Positions 35,940 through 43,889 of a DNA stretch of 44,333 nucleotides are shown here, in pieces. Position 1 is the first letter of the stretch. The number at the start of each line of letters is the position of its first letter. The stretch is from Planctomycetaceae bacterium (GTDB lineage Bacteria; Planctomycetota; Planctomycetia; Planctomycetales; Planctomycetaceae). The stretch spans positions 1 through 44,333 of the forward strand of contig JAGQQG010000051.1 in NCBI GenBank assembly GCA_020426325.1. Reading direction: 5' to 3'. Under the pieces are notes generated by a model, which had not been told where the DNA came from, ran no database searches, and was given only the letters and a program-made list of their open reading frames with translations. The position numbers were made by a program, and so were the translations under genes.

Positions 35940-37127
35940 ATGAACTGGCCATCACTTCCTCGCAACATTCGCGTCGTTGCGCTGATGATCACTGCTCAGG
36001 CAATTTGCCTGATCTTTGGTCTCTGGATGCAGGACCAGTTCATGGTTGCATCCGCACGATGGCAAGCCAGTCAGGAGGTTGCGTCCACCAATACCGGGCC
36101 GCATGGCGAACCAATTGCTCAACCCGATGATGCATTAACCGTTGAAGCATTGCTCGGAGCGATGCTTGGCAGCCGTGCGCTGGGCTTTGTGTGGATCTGT
36201 GGCTTGCAATCGATCGTTGCCTATCTCGTGCTCACGCGGATGTATGTCGCACACGAGCAACGGGAAATGCAGTCCCATGAAGAGAATCTGCTCCGAGCCA
36301 AGGAACTCGTACGCACTCGAGATGCTGTCATCTTCGGTCTGGCCAAGTTGGCCGAATCACGCGATCCAGACACGGGCCATCACCTCGAACGAATTGCCAT
36401 GTATGCGACACGTCTTGCATCAGCAATTCGTCGACACTCGAAATATCGCAAAATCGTCACCCCATCGTTCGTCCGAACGATTGGCATCAGCTCGGCATTG
36501 CACGACATCGGCAAGGTCGGCGTTGAAGACGCTGTCCTCTTAAAACCCGGACGTCTTGACGAAGACGAACGCTTTCGAATGCAGATTCATACAACACTCG
36601 GCGGTGAGTGTATTCGTCAGATTGAGCAACGCCTGGGGAACTCCAACTTTTTGGAGATGGCTCGTGAGATCGCCTTCTGCCACCACGAACGCTGGGACGG
36701 CGATGGCTATCCTGTTGGCCTGGTAGGACAGGAGATCCCCCTGTCCGCACGCATCGTTTCGATTGCAGACGTCTACGATGCCCTGGCATCTCGACGTGTG
36801 TACAAAGAACCCTATCCGCACGATAAGTGCATCGAAATCATCAAAGCAGAAGCCGGCAAGCAGTTTGACCCGCAATTGGTCGAGATCTTCCTTTCGATCC
36901 ACGAACAGTTCCGGGAAATCAGCAAGAAATTTGCAGAGCCATACGCTGAATTCGTGTCTCCGACGCAAGCTGCCGACGAGGACTTCATTCCTCTCAACAC
37001 TGACAAGTTGACCCGCGAGCAGGAGTTGCTGCTTACTCAGACCATGGAACAGGCAAACAGTGCATTGGCATCTGCGAGCACGGGTGCATCGGACGCAGCC
37101 ACGGAAGCCGTCACAGACTCGCTGTGA
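35940..37127 (+). CDS. Membrane-anchored HD-GYP phosphodiesterase
   Basis: HD-GYP proteins hydrolyse cyclic-di-GMP. The N-terminus has two membrane helices (about 12-30 and 80-100) bounding a short periplasmic loop, followed by a helical linker. The HD-GYP domain (about 125-330) holds all key residues: GHHLERIA (147-153), HD in SALHDIGKVG (188-189), His217 (IHTTLGGE), HHERWDGDGYP (248-258) and ADVYDAL. The full motif set predicts an active enzyme. The Ser/Thr/Ala-rich C-terminal tail (about 370-395) is unusual. A related but degenerate copy follows 63 bases on, so the two probably form an operon. No ribosome site is evident. Confidence 0.92.
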   Translation: MNWPSLPRNIRVVALMITAQAICLIFGLWMQDQFMVASARWQASQEVASTNTGPHGEPIAQPDDALTVEALLGAMLGSRALGFVWICGLQSIVAYLVLTRMYVAHEQREMQSHEENLLRAKELVRTRDAVIFGLAKLAESRDPDTGHHLERIAMYATRLASAIRRHSKYRKIVTPSFVRTIGISSALHDIGKVGVEDAVLLKPGRLDEDERFRMQIHTTLGGECIRQIEQRLGNSNFLEMAREIAFCHHERWDGDGYPVGLVGQEIPLSARIVSIADVYDALASRRVYKEPYPHDKCIEIIKAEAGKQFDPQLVEIFLSIHEQFREISKKFAEPYAEFVSPTQAADEDFIPLNTDKLTREQELLLTQTMEQANSALASASTGASDAATEAVTDSL

Positions 37128-37190
37128 GACCAGTCACTCAGAAAAATGCGAGATTCCTCTCCTAACCAATCATCGACAGAGGCCAGTACC

Positions 37191-38149
37191 ATGAACCTGA
37201 ATGACAAAAATCAGCGTTGGGTCGAGATCTTTCTCGTCCTGATTACTGTTTGCATCACCTGCGTGCTCTATCAGACGGTCGGTCACAAGATGATCGTACT
37301 GAACCTGTTCTATCTGCCGGTAGTGCTGGCCGGCTTCTTCTTGGGGCGATATCGAGCAGGCGTCCTGGCCTTGCTCAGCGTCGTCGGCGCCACAATTGTG
37401 ATCGTTGGCAACATGAATGCCTTCGCGGCAGTGTCCTCTCCAGTGATCGTCGGTCTGTCCATCACCGTCTGGGGATCAGTACTCGGCCTCACCTCGCTGT
37501 TGGGGTTGGAACTTTGTGCGACGATCGCACAGCGAAAGCTCTCGAAGCGCGAGAAGCCCATGTGGGGGTGGTTGAAGTGCTCGCACGCTACTTGCAGAAC
37601 GCCAACCCGAAACTCCAGTCACGAGCCCTGCGAATCTCCTCCATGAGTGAGGCTGTTGCCAAGCGGATGAGGCTCTCCGAAAGAGAAATCGATGATATTC
37701 GAGTTGCCGCCCTGCTGATGGACATGGAAAACCTGGAAATCACCGCCCGAGTTATCAAGAAGGCTGTTGGCGAGTTGGAAGACTACGACAATGCCCCGCA
37801 CACCTTTCATGGCACCGAACTCGTTGAATCGCTTGGTTCCGTGCTGACAGGAGCATTCCCTCTGTTACTCACTCAAACTGACGAGCCCGCCAGACTCCAG
37901 GGTGACAAGGTTCCTTTTGGTGCTCGCATCATTCGCACGGTTCGCGCCTACGATCATCTGACCCAGAACGTCTACGGAAGCTCAGTTCCTTCCGCAAAAG
38001 ACGTGCTGGAAGAAATGGAAAGCGATCACGACGCTGACTACCATCCAGCAGTCCTGCACGCTCTCGAAGAAGTCATCCAGGCCAACGGATCAAAGCTCCA
38101 GAAATCTCAGGACGCTTCTACGGAAGAGCCCGAACTCGTCGGTGCCTGA
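37191..38149 (+). pseudogene. Degenerate HD-GYP membrane protein split by a one-base deletion
   Basis: Two overlapping frames make one protein. The N-terminal frame (ATG 37191, GAGG 8 bases upstream) holds four membrane helices (WVEIFLVLITVCITCVLY onward) and ends in nonsense after CATIAQRK. Adding one base at about 37538/37539 (AAAG|CTC) restores K-A-L-E-A-R-E-A-H and joins the second frame (VGVVEVLARYLQ...), giving 319 residues. The soluble part is an HD-GYP relative in which the catalytic HD is MD (LLMDMENLEI, 37712-37740) and the HHxxxDGxGYP block is lost (LTQTDEPARL). It is thus likely non-enzymatic even when intact, perhaps a partner or regulator of the active neighbour. The indel could be a sequencing error. 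Confidence 0.7.
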
Positions 38150-38175
38150 GATTCTTGATGTGACGACCACTGGCT

Positions 38176-39816
38176 TCATCGAACTGGATTTGCCCGCCAC
38201 CATTCGGCTGCATCTGACTGGTTCCAACGAAGCGACTTTGACACGGTCGAGAGTGCCGTGCTGAGGCTCTGGGCGTCCGGATAGCGGTCCGAGGGGGCCT
38301 TCTCCAGACAGCGAAGGACGATTTTCTCGAGTTCATCGGGGACTGGCTGCCATCGTGATGGCGGTTCGACCGGATCACGGGCGTGGGCGATCAGCACGGA
38401 CATGATATTGTCCCCGTCGAATGGCGGACGACCGGTGAGCAGGAAGTACGCGACGGCTCCGACAGCGTACAGATCGGCGCGGTGATCAACGTCTGTCGAG
38501 GAGGAGGCCTGTTCAGGAGCCATGTACTTGGGCGTCCCCAATAGCGTGCCCGCGATTGAAGGGTTGGTTCTCTGCTCCTTCTGGAGTGAAATCGACGTTT
38601 CGACGGATTCTTTCACCAGCCCAAAATCCAGCACTTTGGCGACGTCGTAACGTCGACCGATATTAGCCGCGAAGATATTCGCCGGCTTAAGGTCACGGTG
38701 AATAAGTCCGGACGCATGGGCTTCCGCCAAGCCATCGCATGTCTGACGCAGCAACCAGGTGACACGTTCCGGCGGTAACGGTCCGTGCTGCTCGACGAGG
38801 TCTTCCAGGTTGAGGCCGTGCAATTCCTCCATCACGTAATAGAAGGTGCCGTCGTCCGTGTGTCCGTAGTCGTACACGTCGACGATGTTGGGATGTGACA
38901 ACCGGGCCATGGCTTGCACTTCCCGCTCCAGTCGAGCGAGAGCCTTGCGATCTCCGGCTCGGTCCGAACGAATGAGTTTAATGGCACAGTTTCGCTTGAG
39001 CAGGCGATGCTCGGCTCGGAACACGTCCCCCATGCCACCCGATCCCAGTCGTTCCCCCAGTTGGTACTGGTTGAGTCGCCGAGCCTCGAAGACGTCCTGA
39101 CGCAGCGTCTCCAGAATGTGAACACCGAACAGCGACAAGCACATCGCCACCAAAGTCATGGTCAGGTTCATCCCGGTCACCTCGAACCACATCTCTGATC
39201 TGGCGACCTGACCGGAGGCCGGATGGACCGCGAAGACGATCCCGGCCGTGACCAACGGGTAGATCGCCAGCCCGACAACCATCGGCACCGCAGCCCGAAC
39301 CGTATTGGGAACGAGAAGCGTGTAGGCCAGCAAAAGCGTTAGGGAATTGATCAAGCCGTCCTTGATGGCCGTCTTGGCCCATTGGGCATCCGAACGTTCG
39401 ATGCCCATGCCCATGAAGTCAGCTTGAATCCAGACGAACGACCCGGCAACTAACCCAAAGCTGGCAACCTCGACGACTCTCAATGCAGCCGCAGACCGGG
39501 GCTGTCGTGGCGACAGGAACCAATGAGCTGCGAGCAAACTTCCTACGACGAAGGTCGGATGAACGAAGATCGCTCCTCCCAGCAATCCCTGAAACAGGAT
39601 GACACCCCACCAGACCGCCAGAAACAGTACAGCCGCCCGCAGGCGACTCTGCCTCAGCGCCCGATATGCGTCCTGCGAGGGCGACGTCCCAACAGTGACC
39701 TCCGCCAGCGAACGATGAAGTGTTGCCGAGCTGTCTTCGTCACCCTCTGACGACGAGAATATGATCGTCGCTTCATCGACTGTTGACGGACTTGAGCTGT
39801 GTGACTCAGCACTCAA
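38176..39816 (-). CDS. Membrane Ser/Thr protein kinase with N-terminal membrane domain
   Basis: The order is inverted compared with PknB: an acidic Ser-rich cytoplasmic N-terminus (1-50), then a membrane region of about five or six helices (62-235), then a Hanks-type kinase domain (251-520) at the C-terminus. The kinase has the Gly-rich loop GSGGMG (258-263), Lys280 (CAIKLI), HRDLKPAN (373-380), DFG (397-399) and APEQ (YMAPEQA). All catalytic residues are intact, so it should be active. No extracellular sensor domain is visible beyond loops between helices; the membrane part itself may sense. The gene is alone and convergent with the HD-GYP pair, 26 bp between the stops. Confidence 0.93.
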   Translation of the reverse strand: MSAESHSSSPSTVDEATIIFSSSEGDEDSSATLHRSLAEVTVGTSPSQDAYRALRQSRLRAAVLFLAVWWGVILFQGLLGGAIFVHPTFVVGSLLAAHWFLSPRQPRSAAALRVVEVASFGLVAGSFVWIQADFMGMGIERSDAQWAKTAIKDGLINSLTLLLAYTLLVPNTVRAAVPMVVGLAIYPLVTAGIVFAVHPASGQVARSEMWFEVTGMNLTMTLVAMCLSLFGVHILETLRQDVFEARRLNQYQLGERLGSGGMGDVFRAEHRLLKRNCAIKLIRSDRAGDRKALARLEREVQAMARLSHPNIVDVYDYGHTDDGTFYYVMEELHGLNLEDLVEQHGPLPPERVTWLLRQTCDGLAEAHASGLIHRDLKPANIFAANIGRRYDVAKVLDFGLVKESVETSISLQKEQRTNPSIAGTLLGTPKYMAPEQASSSTDVDHRADLYAVGAVAYFLLTGRPPFDGDNIMSVLIAHARDPVEPPSRWQPVPDELEKIVLRCLEKAPSDRYPDAQSLSTALSTVSKSLRWNQSDAAEWWRANPVR

Positions 39817-39951
39817 TGGAATTGCCTCTGTTTTTGATTGATCGCCATCTCAGACAATGATGCACGGACGAAGTCAGTTACGTAGATCAGATCAATCATC
39901 CACATGAAATCAGACAATGCTCGCAGCCCAGAAGCGAGCCCACTATTCATG

Positions 39952-41037
39952 TCAGTTGATCCCAGCTTGGCTCTCCAGGCGTGCGAGGTCAAACGTCGGG
40001 CATTCAACATTGCGGTTCATCCGCTCGACTGCTGCCGGATCTTTGAAGCCGATACCGGTCAGTAGGCAGACGATCGGGGCGTCTGCGGTGATTTCGCCTC
40101 GTTCGGCCGCTTGCAGTGCGCCGGTGAGGGCGACGGCGGCGGCCGGTTCGACGAACAGGCCTTCCTCGCGGGCCAGACGTTCCTGTATGTGCCAGATGGC
40201 ATCGTCCGTGACGATGTGACCAGTGCCGCCGGTGGGGCGGCAGGCTTCGATCGCCAGGTGGCCGTCGACGACGCTCGACACTTGCAGGCCGCTGATCTTT
40301 GAGGTGCATTCGACATTACGTGCCCGTTCGTGGCCCTCACGGAGCGGTGTCGCGATCGTGTCGTTCCCTTCCGGCTGGACGCAGTGAACGGCCGGGCTGC
40401 GATCGAGGCGTCCGTGCTTGACCAGCTTGGCAAATCCACGAGCCGTGGCGACGCAGAGTCCGCCCCCGCCTGCCTGCAGGAACACGTGCTTCACTTCCGG
40501 AAGTTGCTCAGCCAGTTCGAAGCCGACTGTTTCAACGCCGCTCATGCCTTCAGGGCTGAAGACATATCCGCTCACCTGCAGCGCGCGGCCCGGTTGCCGG
40601 CCCATCTTCTTGAGGGCCTGAAACACCCGCTTATCGACCTCCGGATCAAGACCGAACCGCTCGACTTTGTAGATGCTGGCTCCATAGGCAAGCATCTGTG
40701 ACAGCTTGCCGATCGGAGCAGTCTCAACAATGGCAATCGACGCCGTGATCCCAGCCGCCGCAGCGTAGGCCGCGAGTGATGCACCCGTGTTGCCGCTGGA
40801 CGTGGCGATGATCTCACTCGCCCCCGTCTGCAACATGTGAGAGACGGCTGCCGCTGCAAACCGGTCCTTGAACGAACCGGTCGGGTTCGTCCCCTCAAGC
40901 TTGAAGTACAGATTCGTCAGACCTGCACTCGGCCCAATGCTTCGCGATTTCACGAGAGGGGTGTTCCCCTCACCCAGCGTGATGCGATTCACCGGGTCGA
41001 TGGGCGTGATCCAGTCTGCGTATTGCCAGATGCTCAT
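39952..41037 (-). CDS. thrC: Threonine-synthase-like PLP enzyme
   Basis: This fold-type-II PLP enzyme matches threonine synthase, which makes threonine from O-phosphohomoserine. Blocks include LGEGNTPLVKS, the Schiff-base Lys57 in NPTGSFKDRF, TSSGNTGASLAAYAA, LQAGGGGL (phosphate cup) and EPAAAVAL. At 361 residues it is the short form, similar to class-II threonine synthases. It is the last gene of a minus-strand cluster of transport and catabolic genes and follows a structured repeat, so a related role (threonine/serine dehydratase-like or another beta-replacement) is possible. The symbol rests on similarity, not proof. Start ATG 41037. Confidence 0.85.
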   Translation of the reverse strand: MSIWQYADWITPIDPVNRITLGEGNTPLVKSRSIGPSAGLTNLYFKLEGTNPTGSFKDRFAAAAVSHMLQTGASEIIATSSGNTGASLAAYAAAAGITASIAIVETAPIGKLSQMLAYGASIYKVERFGLDPEVDKRVFQALKKMGRQPGRALQVSGYVFSPEGMSGVETVGFELAEQLPEVKHVFLQAGGGGLCVATARGFAKLVKHGRLDRSPAVHCVQPEGNDTIATPLREGHERARNVECTSKISGLQVSSVVDGHLAIEACRPTGGTGHIVTDDAIWHIQERLAREEGLFVEPAAAVALTGALQAAERGEITADAPIVCLLTGIGFKDPAAVERMNRNVECPTFDLARLESQAGIN

Positions 41038-41088
41038 GAGTGTGAATGAAGAATGTCGAAATCAGAATGACGAAATCTGAAACTGGCT

Positions 41089-41182
41089 GGGTGGCATGCT
41101 CTCACGCAGACAGGTGGGTGAGCATGTCTTCTGGGACGTCACAACATGGCGACCCGGCTAACGTCGTGACGCCATGCCACCC
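41089..41182. repeat. Structured intergenic element, three-way-junction-like
   Basis: An outer stem GGGTGG(CATG) (41089-41098) pairs with CATGCCACCC (41173-41182). Inside, CATGCTC (41095-41101) pairs with GAGCATG (41120-41126) and CGTCAC (41137-41142) with GTGACG (41166-41171). The outer CATG can pair with either partner, so two foldings compete. It lies between the hydrolase and PLP-enzyme genes. It may be a dispersed repeat (MITE or REP type) or a structured mRNA element. Confidence 0.55.
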
Positions 41183-41204
41183 GAGGACACCTTGTTGTCT
41201 GCTC

Positions 41205-42128
41205 TCAATCATCGGTGACGGCGAAGCTCAAGTCGAGGACGACGCCCACGGATTCGCCGGACCGGACTCGCGGGAATGTGCGTTGCACCAGGACGATCCC
41301 GTCATGTTCCGAGGGGATGCTGTGTGGTTTTCCTTGTTCCAAGTCGTAGACCATGCCGAACGTTTCTCCTTTCGTAATTTGATCGCCCAGCTCCTTAGCA
41401 GGCTCGAAGTACCCGTCGACCGGTGAGGGATGACAGACCTGCATGTGTCCTGAGGCAGGACGCGGATCCTCGACAGTGTGTTCAACGAGATTCGGCATCC
41501 GTTCTCGCGCCAGCATGCCGAGCTCTGCCATGACATTGAGACAGCCATCGACGTAGGCTTCGACCCCCTCGGGGCTGCACGTGGCCGAGCCAAGATACTC
41601 GCAATAGATGGCCGGCACGTTCGCATCACGGGCGACGGACAGCGAGCGGCCATCGAGATTGGCAGCCGTCCCCCACACGATCGGCAGGTCGAATGCACGG
41701 GCCATCCGCCGCTGTGCTGCCAGAACTGCCGGGTCCTCGTGCAGCATGTATCCCGCAAGCGGATGTACTGACAGTTCGGTCCCGCCCGTATGCAGATCGA
41801 TGTAAAAGTCAGCCTGACGAATTAACTCGCTGAGCGCGTGAGCGGTCTGTTCGGTGACTGAGCCGTCCGCACGTCCGGGGCATTTGCGAGCCAAATCAAG
41901 CCCGTCCTCCGCACATCGATGGCCGCGCAGGAACGCGGCTTCATTGACGATGGGCACAAACGTCACGCGGCCAGTCAACTCCGTGGACAGCGATGGCGGT
42001 CCGGTGAACATCTCGATCAATCGGCGAATGGCGGCAATCGGTTCAAACTCGTCTCCATGTACTCCTCCCGTGACGAGCAGATGCGGGCCGTCGAGATGGC
42101 CGGTGAACTTGTGACACGTCAAAAGCAT
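41205..42128 (-). CDS. AstE/AspA-family zinc carboxypeptidase-like deacylase
   Basis: This 307-residue protein belongs to the succinylglutamate desuccinylase/aspartoacylase family (M14-like), zinc enzymes that remove an acyl group from an N-acyl amino acid. The zinc ligands are His24 and Glu27 (GGVHGDEFE) and His113 (DLHTGG); NEAAFLRGHRCAEDGLDLAR and the C-terminal beta domain (ISKGETFG-like) are typical. The exact substrate is not set by sequence. The ATG at 42128 is the good start; the frame stays open 42 codons further, overlapping the SDR gene. It lies 14 bases after the SDR stop, so the two are in one operon. Confidence 0.88.
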   Translation of the reverse strand: MLLTCHKFTGHLDGPHLLVTGGVHGDEFEPIAAIRRLIEMFTGPPSLSTELTGRVTFVPIVNEAAFLRGHRCAEDGLDLARKCPGRADGSVTEQTAHALSELIRQADFYIDLHTGGTELSVHPLAGYMLHEDPAVLAAQRRMARAFDLPIVWGTAANLDGRSLSVARDANVPAIYCEYLGSATCSPEGVEAYVDGCLNVMAELGMLARERMPNLVEHTVEDPRPASGHMQVCHPSPVDGYFEPAKELGDQITKGETFGMVYDLEQGKPHSIPSEHDGIVLVQRTFPRVRSGESVGVVLDLSFAVTDD

Positions 42129-42142
42129 GTTGTGAATTGTCG

Positions 42143-42937
42143 TCAATCTCGATCGGGATGATGACGATCGATCGGAGTGCGGCAGTCCTTGTAGCGGAAG
42201 CAGCCGTCCACGGCCAAGATCGTACCGGTGATGTATTCGGCATCGTCCGAGCACAGGAACGTTGCGGCCTTGCCGATCTCAGCGGGTTGTCCGACACGTC
42301 CCCAAGGCAGTCGCCTCCCTTCCCGCTCGAACTCCTCGTCAGTAAACGTCAGATGCTCACCGGGCGTGTCGATCCACCCGGGTTCAATCGCATTAACGTT
42401 GATCCGTTGTTCTGCAAGTTCAACAGCGATCGAGCGCATCAGGTGATTCAGTCCTGCTTTCGCCGCGTTGTAAGCACAGCAAGGAGCATAAGGCATCCCC
42501 GCATGCACGCTTGAAATGAACACAATCTTGCCTCCCGCACCTCTCGCAACCATATGCCTCGCAACGAGCTGGCTCATGTGGAAACCGCTCGTGAGAGTCC
42601 CCTGCATCGTGCGTTCGAACTCGTCTGGATCGTACTCAAGGAACTTCCCTCGACGACTATAAGCAGGATTACTAACGAAGACGTCGATATGATCGACCAC
42701 GTTCAGAGCCTGCGCGACGAGTTGCTCACAACCTGTGCGTGAAAACACGTCTCCTTCTAAGGCATGACACGTGCGACCGAGACTGCGGATCTCCTCAGCC
42801 GTCGGTTCGAGGTTGGGGCTGCCGGGTCGGTCGTTGATGATGAGGTCGGCACCGTGCCGGGCCAATTCGAGCGCACACCCCTTGCCGATGCCGCGACCGG
42901 CTCCGGTGACGAGGGCGATCTTGCCTGTGACGTCCAT
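42143..42937 (-). CDS. Short-chain dehydrogenase/reductase
   Basis: This classical SDR of 264 residues has the NAD(P) motif TGAGRGIG (11-18), the Ser in ISSVHAG (142-143) and the catalytic YxxxK (Tyr156, Lys160; AYNAAKAG). The NNAG segment is replaced by VSNPAY. An acidic residue after the second strand (IINDRPG) fits NAD preference. The C-terminal PxGxxxxPxEI-like GRVGQPAEIG is standard. The substrate is unknown; glucose-dehydrogenase-like or 3-oxoacyl-reductase-like annotation is usual. The ATG at 42937 has GGGAGA upstream; a TTG one codon earlier is less likely. It lies between a symporter/aldolase pair and the hydrolase gene. Confidence 0.93.
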   Translation of the reverse strand: MDVTGKIALVTGAGRGIGKGCALELARHGADLIINDRPGSPNLEPTAEEIRSLGRTCHALEGDVFSRTGCEQLVAQALNVVDHIDVFVSNPAYSRRGKFLEYDPDEFERTMQGTLTSGFHMSQLVARHMVARGAGGKIVFISSVHAGMPYAPCCAYNAAKAGLNHLMRSIAVELAEQRINVNAIEPGWIDTPGEHLTFTDEEFEREGRRLPWGRVGQPAEIGKAATFLCSDDAEYITGTILAVDGCFRYKDCRTPIDRHHPDRD

Positions 42938-42969
42938 CAATCAGTCTCCCAATGAATGAATCAATTCAC

Positions 42970-43131
42970 GGCGAGCGGGGGACGTCAGTCCCCTGTCCCA
43001 GTGATCTTCTGAAAGGTTTGAGTTACGCAATTCGGATACGCGTGGTGTCTGAGTCGCGGCATGAGAGGGATCTGCATTGGGCCTGGTTGACGACCGTTAC
43101 AGAGACAGGGGACTGACGTCCCCCGCTCGCC
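42970..43131. repeat. Pair of inverted 28-bp REP-like hairpins
   Basis: A 28-bp sequence (42970-42997) is repeated exactly as its reverse complement at 43104-43131, with 106 bp between. Each arm also contains its own hairpin: GGGGAC-GTCA-GTCCCC at 42978-42993 and GGGGAC-TGAC-GTCCCC at 43108-43123. This looks like a REP/BIME-type pair and sits between the SDR and aldolase genes, ending 3 bp before the aldolase stop codon. The region between the arms holds no gene. Confidence 0.7.
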
Positions 43132-43133
43132 GG

Positions 43134-43889
43134 TCAGCCGAACGCTGTGATGCCCGTCTTGAGCATGCTCATGAAGGCGCCAAAGTCGCCGCCGTGATTG
43201 AGGAGTTGTCCCCCCTGCTCCCGGCGACGTTTGACATCTTCGGGAGTGGCACAGGGGAGGCCCCAGGCTTTGCCGTGCTTCTTGCAGGCAGCGGCCACCT
43301 GTTCGATCGCGCTTTCAAGTGTCAGGTCACCGACGTGATGCTTCAGTCGCAGACCCAAGTCACCCGGTCCAACGAAGAGGCCATCGACACCTTCGACCGC
43401 AGCAATTGCATCCGCGTTGGCGACTGCTTCTGGCGTTTCGATCTGCACGACAAGGAATGTCTGCTGATTCACCTCAGCAAGATAATCCTCAGCTCCATTC
43501 ACGTAAAAGTCCGCATCCAGACCGGCTCCATCGAGACCGCGGTCACCGATGGGTGGGAACTTGACCGCATCCACGAGCATCTTTGCTTTTTCGGGTGTGC
43601 TCACGTGCGGGATCATCAGCCCGGCCGCTCCGTCTTCGAGATAACGGTACAGCCCCGTCTTCTCCAGCGTCGGAGCGCGGAGCATGATGTCGATATCGAA
43701 CAGATGCGAGAACGCGAGTATCGCCTGCACATCCCGTGGGTTCCAGTGGCGATGCTCCAGATCCAGCCAGATGCAGTCGTAACCAAAGTGAGCTGCGTGC
43801 TTGACATAGCCGGGAATGAAATGTCCCAGACAACACATGCGGACGACATCGTTGTCGCGAAGGCGGGCGAGGGTCTTGCTTGTTCTCAT
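43134..43889 (-). CDS. HpcH/HpaI-family aldolase
   Basis: These Mg/Mn-dependent class-II aldolases split 2-keto-3-deoxy acids, such as 2-dehydro-3-deoxyglucarate, to pyruvate and an aldehyde. The 251-residue protein shows DCIWLDLEH (conserved Asp-Glu-His), MLRAPTLEKTGLYRYLEDGAAGLMIPHV, VVQIETPEAVAN (metal Glu) and FVGPGDLGLRL (metal Asp). The family is clear, but substrates vary and one should not be assigned. The ATG at 43889 overlaps the stop of the symporter gene (ATGA), so translation is coupled; the frame is open upstream for 61 codons without family sequence. Confidence 0.92.
   Translation of the reverse strand: MRTSKTLARLRDNDVVRMCCLGHFIPGYVKHAAHFGYDCIWLDLEHRHWNPRDVQAILAFSHLFDIDIMLRAPTLEKTGLYRYLEDGAAGLMIPHVSTPEKAKMLVDAVKFPPIGDRGLDGAGLDADFYVNGAEDYLAEVNQQTFLVVQIETPEAVANADAIAAVEGVDGLFVGPGDLGLRLKHHVGDLTLESAIEQVAAACKKHGKAWGLPCATPEDVKRRREQGGQLLNHGGDFGAFMSMLKTGITAFG

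Noticed and set aside
37530-37545. Programmed -1 frameshift in the degenerate HD-GYP gene
   Set aside because: The local sequence (GCGAAAGCT) is not a canonical X-XXY-YYZ slippery site and no downstream stimulating structure is seen.
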